A stretch of DNA of 64,000 bases from Methanothrix thermoacetophila PT. Lineage in GTDB: Archaea; Halobacteriota; Methanosarcinia; Methanotrichales; Methanotrichaceae. The notes under the pieces were generated by a model. The model saw only the letters and a list, made by a program, of their open reading frames with translations. It was not told where the DNA came from and made no database searches. This document shows, in pieces, positions 46,406 to 55,815 of this stretch (its first letter is position 1; every line of letters begins with the position of its first letter). The stretch covers positions 186,001 to 250,000 of the forward strand of contig NC_008553.1 of assembly GCF_000014945.1 (NCBI RefSeq), in the 5' to 3' direction. The translations under genes and the position numbers were made by a program.

Positions 46406-46810
46406 GAGACCAAGCGACAAAAATTTGTGCCGCTGTTACACGCCTGGTGCAAGTCACAGCATCTGCTTCTCAGATCGCATGCGTCTCACATCGGGTTGTG
46501 GGGATCGATTCGCCGAGTGGCATATTAGGAATCATCAGACAATGTAGAATACCTCATGATCCTGCAAAATCCACACGCTCAGATCTCAAGTGAACGAGTG
46601 CACTGTCCTATGAGTATAGCCGCAGCAAAAACTTAGATCGCCCCCAGGCCACGTTGCCAATGCCCGCGGTATCACCAACGTTACCTCAGGCTGCCAGGGC
46701 AGCTGTTCTAGCTCAGCACCGAAGAAACAAAATAACACGATTATAATAGATAAAATTCATCCAAAAAGTCTATAAGCCAGTATTAGCAATATAAAAAATA
46801 GGTGTTAGAT
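46406..46810. other. Non-coding gap before the zinc-ribbon pair
   Basis: The 400 bp contain no frame I believe and no copy of the repeat families. The last 60 bp are AT-rich with AATATAAAAAATAGG as a TATA-like element and AGGTG as the ribosome-binding site for ATG 46811. Confidence 0.45.
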
Positions 46811-47110
46811 ATGTTCGGAAAAAGATATATATGCGGTTGCTGTGGCGCTGAGATCGATGTGAAGAGGACGAAGAAGGTTGACCTCGGGAAGGGCTGGGTG
46901 GAGTGCCTTCCGCCTGCTGGCAGAGACTGGAGGGCTCCGACAGCGAAAAAGGAGCTGTCAGATGGAAATGTGTACTACATCGATGTTCTGAACAACCTCC
47001 ATAAGAGGGAGGAGTTCATAGAGCTCTTCGGGGTGGATCCTGAGAGGGCGATAAAGTACATGCGCGAACACATAATGCTGAGCAGCAGGAGGAATGATGG
47101 AAATAAATGA
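46811..47110 (+). CDS. Small zinc-ribbon-like protein (paralog 2)
   Basis: About 99 residues from ATG 46811, 7 nt after AGGTG. CGCCGAEI is the first knuckle and WVECLPP supplies the third Cys; the C-terminal block is HKREEFIELFGVDPERAIKYM. The pattern matches the proteins at 12263 and 47230. A basic, Lys/Arg-rich linker (KRTKKVDLGKG) is specific to this copy. Function unknown; the tandem arrangement with 47230 suggests a joint role. Confidence 0.7.
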   Translation: MFGKRYICGCCGAEIDVKRTKKVDLGKGWVECLPPAGRDWRAPTAKKELSDGNVYYIDVLNNLHKREEFIELFGVDPERAIKYMREHIMLSSRRNDGNK

Positions 47111-47229
47111 CGCAAGAAAGAATTCGTGACAATTACATACCCATCTGATAGAAATGTGAATAGATATAAAACATAAGTTATATATACATGAGACCAGAAC
47201 AGAACTAATATAGTGTGGGTGATGTGATA

Positions 47230-47616
47230 ATGATTAAAAAGCTCATCTGTCATCACTGCGGTTCTGTGAACCTCCTCGACACACAGCAGCTTGAGCAGGA
47301 TGTCACCGACAGCGAGGACTGGCTTGAGTGCTCTGAGCCGGATGATTTTCAGTGGAGGCTGCCAGCAGGAAAGATTACCCCTGTGATAGGAGACCCGATA
47401 TACATCACCGGTGGGGGGATGCGGCTGACCAGAGGGCAGTACATAGAGCAGTACGGGATAGATCCTGAGATAGCGCTGACCATGATGAGAGGTATGGGCA
47501 GAGCTGTGAGGGCGACCATTAATACCGCTGCTGAGATCGGCAAGACAGACTCCAGGGTTCCGGGATCGATAAGAAAGCTCATGGAGAAGCTCAGCAAGAC
47601 CAAAGGGGATCTGTGA
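47230..47616 (+). CDS. Small zinc-ribbon-like protein (paralog 3, longer tail)
   Basis: About 128 residues from ATG 47230, after a GGTGAT motif. It shares CHHCGSVN, WLECSEP, LPAGKITPVIG and LTRGQYIEQYGIDPE with the proteins at 12263 and 46811. A helical basic tail of about 35 residues (from AVRATINTAAEIGKT) is found only here. It lies 119 nt after paralog 2 with its own AT-rich upstream region. Function unknown. Confidence 0.7.
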   Translation: MIKKLICHHCGSVNLLDTQQLEQDVTDSEDWLECSEPDDFQWRLPAGKITPVIGDPIYITGGGMRLTRGQYIEQYGIDPEIALTMMRGMGRAVRATINTAAEIGKTDSRVPGSIRKLMEKLSKTKGDL

Positions 47617-47866
47617 GGACGCTAGTGCATCCTCTCAGCACCCGCAGATCGCTGTGGCCCGATCGCTGGAGATCCAGACCGGGCTTGGCATTCCGTGAGC
47701 GTCGGCTAATCCTCACAACTTTTGGTCTCACATAGCTGTGCCGCAGCAGAATGAAATAACAAGAATGAATCGCACCGGTGATCCAACGACGGCTGCTGGG
47801 TGCAAGTGAATGGCACATAGGAACAGAAGCACAGAACCTGGAAGTAAAAAGTGATGAAAAGGGCTC

Positions 47867-48802
47867 TCACTTCTTGAATGCGGACTCGAGCGGCGGGATG
47901 ACCTGCTTCTTTCTTGAGAGCACCTTCTCCTTGTAGATGGAGTTGTTGGTGACCTTTCCGCCGAATGCCTTCTCGAACCCCTCTTTTGCGGCAGCTGTGC
48001 CGACGAAGAGCAGATCCGATGCCTCCTTGATGACATCTGTGAGCATCAGAACAATCATATCCAGCTTCTCGGACTCCAGGGCCTTTCTCATCTCCGCAAG
48101 GATCTCCTCGCGCTTCGGAGCGAGGTCCGCGAGATCCATGACCTCTATCTGGCCGACGCCTGCCTTGACCCCACTGAAGTCGAACTTCTTGAAGTCGCCA
48201 AAGAGTATGTCCTTCGCCGTCTTCGACTTTATATCGCTCTTCGCCTTGAGCATCTCCATCCCGAACTTCTGCGGGTCCTCTCCGCAGATCTTCGAGAGCT
48301 TCTCAACTGTTGCCTTGTCCTTGTCAGTGCATGTGGGTGACTTGAATAGAACCGTATCGCTCAGAATCGCGGCCATCATCAGGCCAGCCATCTCCTTCGA
48401 TATCGCGACCCCGTTCAGCTCATACATGCTGGCGATGATCGTTCCAGTCGCGCCCACAGGCTCGTTGTGGAAGAATATCGGTTTGCCAGTCTGTATGTCC
48501 CCTATCTTGTGGTGGTCGATGATCTCCAGGATGTCGGCCTTCATGATGTTATCCACAGCCTGGCCGACCTCGTTATGATCGACCAGGATCACCTTCTTAT
48601 CGGTCGCGTCATTCAGCACAACAGGTGGAGCTATCTTGAAGTACTCAAGCACGTACTTCGTCTCGTTATTGATCTCACCTGCAGCTGCGGGGACGACATC
48701 CTTCATTCCAAGCTGGTTCTTCAGATTCGCGTATGTTATCGCAGAGGTCACGGAATCCGTATCCGGACTCTTATGCCCGACCACATAGATATTATCTGCC
48801 AA
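47867..48802 (-). CDS. ppaC: Manganese-dependent inorganic pyrophosphatase (family II)
   Basis: The enzyme hydrolyses pyrophosphate. DHH-family motifs are GHKSPDTDS (~residue 8), VDHNE, and DHHKIGD, with the C-terminal DHHA2 part ending GLSRKKQVIPPL-like (VLSRKKQVIPPL). The start is best placed at TTG 48802 (MADNIYVVGHK), 6 nt after GAGGTG; GTG 48811 is an alternative. If the organism activates acetate with an AMP-forming acetyl-CoA synthetase, as in Methanothrix, this enzyme would pull that reaction forward (inference). Confidence 0.94.
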   Translation of the reverse strand: MADNIYVVGHKSPDTDSVTSAITYANLKNQLGMKDVVPAAAGEINNETKYVLEYFKIAPPVVLNDATDKKVILVDHNEVGQAVDNIMKADILEIIDHHKIGDIQTGKPIFFHNEPVGATGTIIASMYELNGVAISKEMAGLMMAAILSDTVLFKSPTCTDKDKATVEKLSKICGEDPQKFGMEMLKAKSDIKSKTAKDILFGDFKKFDFSGVKAGVGQIEVMDLADLAPKREEILAEMRKALESEKLDMIVLMLTDVIKEASDLLFVGTAAAKEGFEKAFGGKVTNNSIYKEKVLSRKKQVIPPLESAFKK

Positions 48803-49001
48803 ACCCAACACCTCGGGGCTGTTGATAGATGGACTGCATGGCGAAGAGAATCACAGGACATATCACTGCCCGAGATGCATCATAAACACAGATGCATCAG
48901 CTCAATGGGTGCGCGATCTCTTCCCTCCCAGCAGTCGTCTTACAAGCAACCGTAAGACAAAATAATCAGTAAAGAATCATAATATTTAACGGTTATCGGC
49001 C

Positions 49002-50319
49002 ATGCATGTAAACCCTGCGAGGATAAGAGCGATTCGCAGAGGCGATGCTCGCGGGCCTCTGATCTACTAGATGAGCCGCGACCAGCGCACAGAGATAACT
49101 GGGCGCTGCTGTACTCCCTCGGGATGGCCTGGAGGCTGAACGCGTCCCTGGCAGTTGTCTTCTGCCTGGCGCCACAGTTCCCAGGCGCAGGAGATCGCTC
49201 TTACAGATTCATGCTTGATGGACTGAGAGAGCTCGAGCAGCGCCTCTCCAGCCTTGGTATCGCGTTCATATTCACACATGGAGATCCTGGCAATGTGATA
49301 CCTGAGATCATCGATGATTCCGGAGCGGGAATGCTGATAGCAGACTTCAGCCCCCTAAGGATCGCGAACCTGGAAGTCGATGGTCGCAGATCGTATAGAA
49401 ATACCGTTTCACGAGGTGAACGTGCACAACATAGTCCCTTTAGTCCCTTGCTGGATCGCGTCGCATAAACAGCAGTGGTCTGCCCGCACATTCAGGTTGA
49501 AGATCAAAAAGCATCTCGCAGAGTTCCTGGAGGAGTTTCCGGATCCCACCCCATCGCTCAGACCGTGGAGGGAGGGCGTGGAGAACAGGTGGAGGAATAC
49601 TGAGATCAGAATCTTTAGGGCAGGAGGATCCGCTCTGGCGAGCGAGCCGCAGCGGAGCAGTTCAAGCGTTTCATTTCAGTGTGCCTGGACAGGTACGCAG
49701 ATCAGCGCAACGACCCGACAAAAGACGCTCAGTCCGGCCTCTCTCCTTATCTCCACTTCGGCCAGATCTCTGCTCAGATGACAGCCCTGAGGATAATGGC
49801 TCTCAGCGGGAATCATACAGAGTTTCTCGATGAGCTGATCGTGCGCAGGGAGCTCTCCGACAACTTCTGCTATTACAACGAACACTATGACTCCATGGAG
49901 GAATGCCTGAATGGGCGCGCAGGACTTTAGAGGAACACAGCCATGACAGTCGCGATTACATATATTCGCATGACGAGCTTGAGGGTGCGAGGACGCACGA
50001 CGACCTGTGGAATGCAGCCCAGCTTGAGATGCTTTTGAGGGGAAAGATGCATGGATATCTCAGAATGTACTGGGCGAAGATGATAATGGAGTGGTCGGAA
50101 TCTCCAGAGGATGCACTCAGGATAGCTATAAGCCTAAACGACAGATACGAGCTTGACGGCCGTGACCCGAACGGCTATACCGGATGCGGATGGTGCATCG
50201 GAGGCCTGCACGACCGGCCATTCAAAGAGAGGCCGGTTTTCGGAAACATGAGCTGCGAGGGGATGCGAAGAAAGTTTGATGTCCAAAATACATTAATCAC
50301 ATCTTCCGGATGGCTGATC
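49002..50319 (+). pseudogene. Decayed class II CPD photolyase
   Basis: Pieces of one class II photolyase lie in order in different frames. ATG 49002 opens MHVNPARIRAIRRG; then TAG replaces the Trp codon of the conserved YWMSRDQR. A base is lost in RTE/DNWALLYS; the frame shifts again after ANLEVDGRRS (~49385), then in the ASEPQR/CLDRYADQRNDPTKDAQ region (~49660) and at [17 protein letters not shown] (~49905). The C-terminal part ([19 protein letters not shown]) is still recognisable. At least one nonsense and four frame changes make a functional protein implausible. Loss of light repair fits a dark anaerobic niche. Confidence 0.9.
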
Positions 50320-51421
50320 AGTAGATCTCCTCGAGATCGTTTATCTGCTCGAACGCCTCGTACAGCTCGCTTCTGGCCCTGTCCTTCCGCTCGCGCTCCT
50401 CCTGGATGGCCCACTTCGCCTTCTCGTACAGCTCCACCAGGCCCGGCGCCCTCTCAAGTGATAGCACGGAGAGCACCCGTGGCTCGCCCTTCTTTATCAC
50501 TATGCCCTTGAAGACGTGGCCTATGGTCTCCGTCAGAGACTCGATCTCCTTTGTGATCTCATCAACATTCAGATATTCTCTGGAGCCCTGTATCACTATC
50601 ATGGCCCTGCCAGCCTCTCCCGCGTCTACGTTGGCAGGATAGAGAAGACCCACCTCGCGAAGGCTGTTCTTTATCGCTGCTCTGATCGACGGACTCTTCT
50701 TGTCCGCCTGGTAGTATCCCAGCGTGCCCATCCGCAGGCCACCGTTCATCACGGTCTTGAAGTCGCCGAGGTCTGTGACGGATAGCATCTCGCTGTCCAG
50801 AGCCTCGATGAGAAACAGGAGCCTCTGGGCGACCATTGTGTTGATCCTGTCATACGCGGATGCGATATCTCCGCTGAAACGCTTGAGGTACTGGTTGTCC
50901 ACGAGTATCATGCCGTCTGCCTCGACCTCAATCATCTCTCTGAGACAGAATGCGGCGTTCTGCAGGTATATCGTGCCCTCCTCCCGGAAGGGAAGTACAG
51001 CGATTGGCACTATAGTGGCATTCTTGTACCTTTTCTTGAGCTCATGGATCATGAGAGGAGAGAATGACGATCCCGTGCCTCCGGAGACAGAGGTCATTAC
51101 GAATATCAGATCAAAATCACCCCGCTTCTCTATCTCCTCCAGGATCATCTCCTGGTTTTCCCAGAAGCCCTGCTTACCCTTGCTTCTGTTCGCGCCAACA
51201 CCATGGAGGTTCGGCACGTGAAGCCTGTCCTTCGCGGCGGTGAACTTGAGCTCCTTGAGATCGTTTATGGCGGTGTTTATGGCGATGGTCTCAACCCGGC
51301 TTGGAAACCTCTGCTTGGAGTAGTACTTCGCCAACCTGGAGCCACCAAAGGCCTGCCTGTTCACGGCATCCAGAATCCGGTTACCGCACTGACCTACACC
51401 CAACATGAGTACATTTAACAT
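50318..51421 (-). CDS. Tubulin/FtsZ-superfamily GTPase (CetZ-like)
   Basis: The 367 residues start with the tubulin-type nucleotide loop [15 protein letters not shown], and the signature appears as [12 protein letters not shown] instead of the usual GGGTGSG. The T7-like region [12 protein letters not shown] and a charged C-terminal tail ([20 protein letters not shown]) follow. This is not canonical FtsZ. CetZ-like archaeal proteins affect shape or motility (family knowledge); the role here is unknown. It stands alone, and its end abuts the photolyase relic. Confidence 0.87.
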   Translation of the reverse strand: MLNVLMLGVGQCGNRILDAVNRQAFGGSRLAKYYSKQRFPSRVETIAINTAINDLKELKFTAAKDRLHVPNLHGVGANRSKGKQGFWENQEMILEEIEKRGDFDLIFVMTSVSGGTGSSFSPLMIHELKKRYKNATIVPIAVLPFREEGTIYLQNAAFCLREMIEVEADGMILVDNQYLKRFSGDIASAYDRINTMVAQRLLFLIEALDSEMLSVTDLGDFKTVMNGGLRMGTLGYYQADKKSPSIRAAIKNSLREVGLLYPANVDAGEAGRAMIVIQGSREYLNVDEITKEIESLTETIGHVFKGIVIKKGEPRVLSVLSLERAPGLVELYEKAKWAIQEERERKDRARSELYEAFEQINDLEEIY

Positions 51422-51499
51422 GATCTCGAACCCGTCCTTGGGCTTTTACATCTACGGATTTTCATCTCAGCAGCACCATTCATATGATTACTATAACTG

Positions 51500-52648
51500 T
51501 TAGTATTTATATTCCTTGTATCTTTTGTACACCCATAACCCCACTATCATCAATGGTAGAACGAGTAGGTAATACAGATATTTATACTCTTGTTCGATCA
51601 CGCGTACATTCGCAGCTGTCTTGGTGATTGACATAGCGTCTCCGCTGCGGTAGCTTACGGTCAGGGAGATGGTGTAGTTACCGCTTCTCTCCCCCCGCAT
51701 CTCGCCGGTGTAAATCTTTGCACTCCCAGGGGGTATCTCAGGAATCAGCTGATCCAGGCCAGTGCATCTGAGCCCTTCTGGCGGCTTTACCTCAGAGCTC
51801 ACCTCCACCATCGTTGCAGTCGCCTGCCCGGTATTCTCTATGCGTACCTCTATCGGGGCTGTCTCTCCGGATGTGACATTTGTGACGTTTATCCTCGCAA
51901 CGAGATTCGGCCTCTTTGGGGGCGCCACTATTATCTCAAGAGGCTCTGTCGTGTTCGTCTTGATCCTGTCCTTCGCGTCCCTGTACCTGACCTCTATCTG
52001 GGGGACCTTGACGAGGCCCTCCTTTACGGCGCGCATGACATAGACCGCGGAATCGGTCTCTCCAGGACCGAGCTCGCTCTTTATCTTTGGCGGATATCCT
52101 GCTATGTATGCGAACTCAGCCAGCGGCGGTATGTCGTAGACCTCTATATTTCTGGCAGCCTCGGTCCCGATGTTTTTCACTGTTACTGTCACCTTCACCT
52201 CATCGCCGTAGTTCACGGTGGTCTTATCGAAGCTCTTCTCCACCACCAGATTCGGAGCTGCCCTTGGCTCGCGCCTCTCAGCCACCCTCTTCCTGGGCGT
52301 GCCCAGGCTCTCTCTGTACTCGACCCTGAGCTTGGCCGACTCCTCATCGAATATGTCTGTTATTGTGAGGGTCAGGCCCCCCTCCTCCGCGCCTCCGTTG
52401 AAGCTGTTCGGGCTGCCCTCTATCACAACCCTCTGCTCTTCGAACTTGCTGCCCTGGGTGACGCGGAGCACCACAAGCCCGTCCTTGAGGGACTGTATGT
52501 CCACCAGCTCGGCCCTGTAATCGCCGATCTCCACACGGTCTCCGATGCTCATGGTGAACTCCTGGAATCTCACGCCCTGATCCTCATTATCCCCTATTGC
52601 CAGGGACACATACGCTGCGAGAAGGAGAAGCAGAAAGATATATCGCAT
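51500..52648 (-). CDS. Membrane-anchored surface protein with CARDB/DUF11-type repeats
   Basis: A signal peptide (MRYIFLLLLLAAYVSLAIG) is followed by an N-terminal beta domain and two CARDB or DUF11-like repeats (EVKVTVTVKNIGTEAARNIEV and APIEVRIENTGQATATMVEV). One C-terminal transmembrane helix (LYYLLVLPLMIVGLWVY) with a short basic-aromatic tail anchors the protein facing outward. Such repeats mediate adhesion or assembly in archaeal envelopes. It is 17 nt downstream of nadC on the same strand, though a functional link is unlikely. Confidence 0.82.
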   Translation of the reverse strand: MRYIFLLLLLAAYVSLAIGDNEDQGVRFQEFTMSIGDRVEIGDYRAELVDIQSLKDGLVVLRVTQGSKFEEQRVVIEGSPNSFNGGAEEGGLTLTITDIFDEESAKLRVEYRESLGTPRKRVAERREPRAAPNLVVEKSFDKTTVNYGDEVKVTVTVKNIGTEAARNIEVYDIPPLAEFAYIAGYPPKIKSELGPGETDSAVYVMRAVKEGLVKVPQIEVRYRDAKDRIKTNTTEPLEIIVAPPKRPNLVARINVTNVTSGETAPIEVRIENTGQATATMVEVSSEVKPPEGLRCTGLDQLIPEIPPGSAKIYTGEMRGERSGNYTISLTVSYRSGDAMSITKTAANVRVIEQEYKYLYYLLVLPLMIVGLWVYKRYKEYKY

Positions 52649-52665
52649 AAAAGCTCACCGCTTTT

Positions 52666-53484
52666 TCATCTATTGCGGACCTCCATGCTGAAGTCCATCC
52701 ACCTCGCGCCTCGTGTAAGTGCACCCATCGATATCACATCCACACCTGTCGATGCGTACGCCTCGAGGTTGCCGGGATTTATTCCTCCTGAGGCCTCCAG
52801 TATGACTCCCGATCTTACACCCATCTCCTCGAGCATCGCGACCCCCCTCTTTATCTCCTCAGGGTTCATGTTGTCGAACATTATTATATCGGCTCCGAGC
52901 TCTGCGGCTCTGATCATTGTATCCAGATCCTCCACCTCGACCTCGATCATCTTGGTGAAGCTGGCGCGTTTCCTCGCCTCTTTTATCGCATCCTCCAGGC
53001 CCATTATCGCTATGTGGTTGTCCTTTATCATGACAGCGCCCGAGAGGTTGAACCTGTGTGTGTCCCCTCCTCCTATCAGGACAGCCTTCTTCTCGAAGTA
53101 CCTGAATCCTGGCGTGGTCTTTCTCGTGCATGCCACCCTCACCTTCTGTGCCCTGAGCACGCATTCCCTTGTCAGGGTCGCTATGCCACTCATCCTCCCG
53201 AGGATGTTCAGAGCCACCCTCTCGCCCCTCAGTATGTTCCGCGCGCTGCCCTGTATGGACATGACCTCAGCCCCGGCAGTCGCATACTCTCCATCATCGA
53301 ATAAGGGCTCCGAATTGACATCAAGGTATTCAAAGAGCTCCGAGACCTCCTCGAGGCCAGCAAGTATACAATCTTCCTTTGAGATTATCGCCGCATCAAC
53401 ATTCAGGTCTGGAACTATGCTAGTGGAATCATCCCACTCTCCGAGATCCTCTTCAAGAAATCTCTCAATATGAGACCGTAGCAT
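52666..53484 (-). CDS. nadC: Nicotinate-nucleotide pyrophosphorylase (quinolinate phosphoribosyltransferase)
   Basis: NadC joins quinolinate to PRPP to give nicotinate mononucleotide. Marks are FLEEDLGEWDDST at the N-terminus, the RTTPGFR-like RKTTPGFRYFEK, GGGDTHRFNLSG, MIKDNH, and EASGGINPGNL. I start at ATG 53484 (MLRSHIERFL); the frame is open to 53667 but runs into the divergent nadX gene. It is transcribed away from nadX with a 40-bp gap, so both share a control region. Confidence 0.95.
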   Translation of the reverse strand: MLRSHIERFLEEDLGEWDDSTSIVPDLNVDAAIISKEDCILAGLEEVSELFEYLDVNSEPLFDDGEYATAGAEVMSIQGSARNILRGERVALNILGRMSGIATLTRECVLRAQKVRVACTRKTTPGFRYFEKKAVLIGGGDTHRFNLSGAVMIKDNHIAIMGLEDAIKEARKRASFTKMIEVEVEDLDTMIRAAELGADIIMFDNMNPEEIKRGVAMLEEMGVRSGVILEASGGINPGNLEAYASTGVDVISMGALTRGARWMDFSMEVRNR

Positions 53485-53524
53485 ACCGCAAAGGCTTTGA
53501 TCTCCAATTGATTTATAGCCTTTG

Positions 53525-54334
53525 ATGCCCATAAAAGTTGGCCTTGTAGGCTGCGGAGCCATTGGATTTGAGATCGCATCTGCGATAGATCGTGGAGATG
53601 TCAATGCAGATCTTGCAGCTGTCTTTGACAGGAACCCAAAGAACATGAACAGGCTCATCGAGGCCATGAGGAATAAGCCAGAGGTCGTGGAGCTAGAGGA
53701 GCTCGCGGAACTCTCAGATATCGTGGTCGAGGCCGCATCTCAGGCTGCAGTTCCCCAGGTCGCAGAGGCTGCACTCAAGCGCGGGAAGGATATCATGATC
53801 ATGTCCGTGGGCGCGCTCATGGACAGAGAGCTTTACAGAAGGATATGCTCGATGGCCGAGTCGAGTGGGGGGAGGGTGTACATACCCTCAGGTGCAATAA
53901 CCGGTCTCGATGGGCTCAAGTCCGCATCAGTTGGTCGTTTGAAAAGGGTGGTTCTCACCAGCACAAAGCCGCCTGCCAGCCTTGAGGGTGCGCCGTATGT
54001 GGTCGAGAAGAATATGGATCTCAGATCATTCAGAGAGCCGACTTTGATCTATGAGGGGCCTGCCTCAGAGGCCGTCAGGGCGTTCCCTGCAAATGTCAAT
54101 GTCGCAGCGACCCTGAGCCTCACATACGGGCAGGATGCATGGGTAAGGATAGTGGTGGATCCAAAAGCTACAGTAAATGTCCATGAAGTAGTTGCAGAGG
54201 GAGATTTCGGCAGGATGGTGACCAGGGTTGAGAACGTCCCATCCCCAAGGAATCCCCGGACGAGTTATCTCGCCGCCCTCTCAGCGATAGCGACTCTGAG
54301 AAACGCGACGCTGAACGTCAGGATCGGGACTTAA
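53525..54334 (+). CDS. nadX: L-aspartate dehydrogenase
   Basis: The enzyme oxidises aspartate to iminoaspartate for quinolinate synthesis. The Rossmann motif is GLVGCGAIGFEIA, and the family blocks VEAASQAAVPQ, SVGALMD, IPSGAITGLDGL and FPANVNVAATLSL follow. About 269 residues. ATG 53525 is preferred to TTG 53522. The gene diverges from nadC; quinolinate synthase (nadA) is not in the window. Confidence 0.95.
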   Translation: MPIKVGLVGCGAIGFEIASAIDRGDVNADLAAVFDRNPKNMNRLIEAMRNKPEVVELEELAELSDIVVEAASQAAVPQVAEAALKRGKDIMIMSVGALMDRELYRRICSMAESSGGRVYIPSGAITGLDGLKSASVGRLKRVVLTSTKPPASLEGAPYVVEKNMDLRSFREPTLIYEGPASEAVRAFPANVNVAATLSLTYGQDAWVRIVVDPKATVNVHEVVAEGDFGRMVTRVENVPSPRNPRTSYLAALSAIATLRNATLNVRIGT

Positions 54335-54344
54335 TGGAGGATGC

Positions 54345-54803
54345 ATGAGCAACCCCGATGCGCTTCTTCTGATGGGGTGCCCTGAGGTACCGGTACAGAT
54401 GAGCCTTGTGCTCTACCTCTCAGGGGCGCTCAGGGATAAAGGATTGAAGGTATTCATCGCTGGAAATCCCGCAGCGCTCAACCTCGCGAGGGTCGCAGAC
54501 AGGAAGAGATGCTATCTGGGAAGGTTGATAGAGCTCGAGAGAACCATCGCAGATATTGTTGAGGGAAGAAGATCATTCGGCATCTGCTTCGCCTTCGCTC
54601 ACAACGATGCGGGGATCACATACGCCGCCACTGTCAGGGCGCTTCTTCCAGAGGCAAGGTTCTTCGTGATAATCTTCGGCAGGAATGCAGAGGAGCTTGC
54701 CGGCACAGTTGATTTCGATGCAGAGAAGATCGCGGAGAGGGCAGTCCACAACCCTCTCGGGCTGAAGAAAAAGATCGACGAGGTTCTGACATGGGCTGTA
54801 TAG
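54345..54803 (+). CDS. DUF1890-family protein
   Basis: A 152-residue alpha/beta protein found mainly in methanogens: LLLMGCPEVPVQMSLVLYLS, KVFIAGNPAALNLARVADRKRCYLG and FAFAHNDAGITYAATVRALLP. The nucleotide-binding-like start and conserved Cys are notable, but no function is known. It follows nadX by 10 nt and overlaps the DUF1894 gene by 13 nt, forming a unit nadX-DUF1890-DUF1894. Confidence 0.85.
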   Translation: MSNPDALLLMGCPEVPVQMSLVLYLSGALRDKGLKVFIAGNPAALNLARVADRKRCYLGRLIELERTIADIVEGRRSFGICFAFAHNDAGITYAATVRALLPEARFFVIIFGRNAEELAGTVDFDAEKIAERAVHNPLGLKKKIDEVLTWAV

Positions 54804-55099
54804 AGATGCTCAAACCCCAGATTCTGCTGCGGGGGATATCGTTCAGAGAGGCCAGGGAGTACATAGAGTCGAGCTGCGACGAGTGCTATCACTTCCAGCC
54901 AGGGTTCAGGCTGTTCGGCGAATATATAATCGGAGCTCCGCCGATAGCGGTTGGCATCATGAAGGATGGGAGCATAGTCTTCCCCTACACAAAGCCATGC
55001 CATGGCACTTTTGTGTTGAAGCACAGGGACGAGGCTGAGGCTGAGCGGGTCAGAAAGCTTGGAAGGGAGGAGGTCATGAGATCCCTGAAGAGGCGTTGA
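54791..55099 (+). CDS. DUF1894-family protein
   Basis: The 102 residues include LLRGISFREAREYIESSCDECYHF, which has a CxxC, and the C-terminal PYTKPCHGTFVLK. The family is small, restricted to methanogens and usually next to DUF1890, as here with a 13-nt overlap. The conserved cysteines suggest redox or metal binding. Function unknown. A later start at MLKPQILL (54806) is possible. Confidence 0.85.
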   Translation: MGCIEMLKPQILLRGISFREAREYIESSCDECYHFQPGFRLFGEYIIGAPPIAVGIMKDGSIVFPYTKPCHGTFVLKHRDEAEAERVRKLGREEVMRSLKRR

Positions 55100-55241
55100 C
55101 GTCAGCCACAGCAGTTCGGCTATGTCCTCTGCACACCTCTTCTGTCACATGAGTCGTTTTGAGCTGGCCGGGCTCACCATATGAGGTCTCTATCACATTA
55201 GCTTCGAAAATTTTATTCAGATCATTGGCATCTTGTATATC

Positions 55242-55811
55242 ATGTCCGACAGAAAACCAAAGGTGGCGTGGGGGATAACCGGAAGCGGTGACAGGCTCCC
55301 GGAGATTGTGGACATGATGAAGAACGTGCAGGAGATGTACAGGGATGCTGTGGATATCAGGGTCTACATATCAAGGGCTGGGGACCAGGTTGTCAAGTAC
55401 TACAAGCTCTTCAACGAGCTGGAGGCAAGCTTCGACAAGATATGGGTGGAGGCGAATGCGAACGCGCCGTTCCTGGCCGGACAGCTGCAGCTCGGAAAGT
55501 TTGCTTTCCTCATCATAGCACCTGCAACATCCAACACCGTCGCCAAGATCTCCCTTCGTCTGGCCGACACACTCCTGACCAATGCTGCGATAATGGCGCA
55601 GAAGGCATATGTACCGTTGTACATAATGCCATCCGACTACGAAGAGGGTGTCACCATCACAAAGCTGCCTGACGGAAGGGATCTGAAGCTGAGAATCCGG
55701 CGTGAGGACGTGGAGCACGTGAGGCGCCTGGAGGCAATGGATGGGACATTTGTTCTGAGGGGAGTCGATGAGATTCCTGGGGTATTCGAGAAGCATTTCG
55801 GCAGACCGTGA
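55242..55811 (+). CDS. Archaeoflavoprotein AfpA-type flavoprotein
   Basis: About 189 residues: VAWGITGSGDRLPEI (flavin phosphate loop), VYISRAGDQVVKYY, NAPFLAGQLQLGKF and IIAPATSNTVAKISL, all typical of the AfpA/DmrX flavoprotein group. AfpA accepts electrons from ferredoxin; DmrX relatives reduce dihydromethanopterin. This copy has no ferredoxin domain, so it is nearer AfpA. I start at ATG 55242; a TATA-like AATTTTATTC about 30 nt upstream suggests its own promoter. Confidence 0.88.
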   Translation: MSDRKPKVAWGITGSGDRLPEIVDMMKNVQEMYRDAVDIRVYISRAGDQVVKYYKLFNELEASFDKIWVEANANAPFLAGQLQLGKFAFLIIAPATSNTVAKISLRLADTLLTNAAIMAQKAYVPLYIMPSDYEEGVTITKLPDGRDLKLRIRREDVEHVRRLEAMDGTFVLRGVDEIPGVFEKHFGRP

Positions 55812-55815
55812 CTGT

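Noticed and set aside
46480-46520. Similarity of GTTGTGGGGATCGAT here to 37190 as a shared element.
   Set aside because: The match is about 15 bases, with no extension in DNA or protein, so it is not strong enough to call a repeat.
49060-49080. The in-frame TAG in the photolyase could be read as pyrrolysine.
   Set aside because: The gene has several later frame changes, the codon replaces a conserved Trp (one base from TGG), and no pyrrolysine genes are visible, so simple decay explains it.
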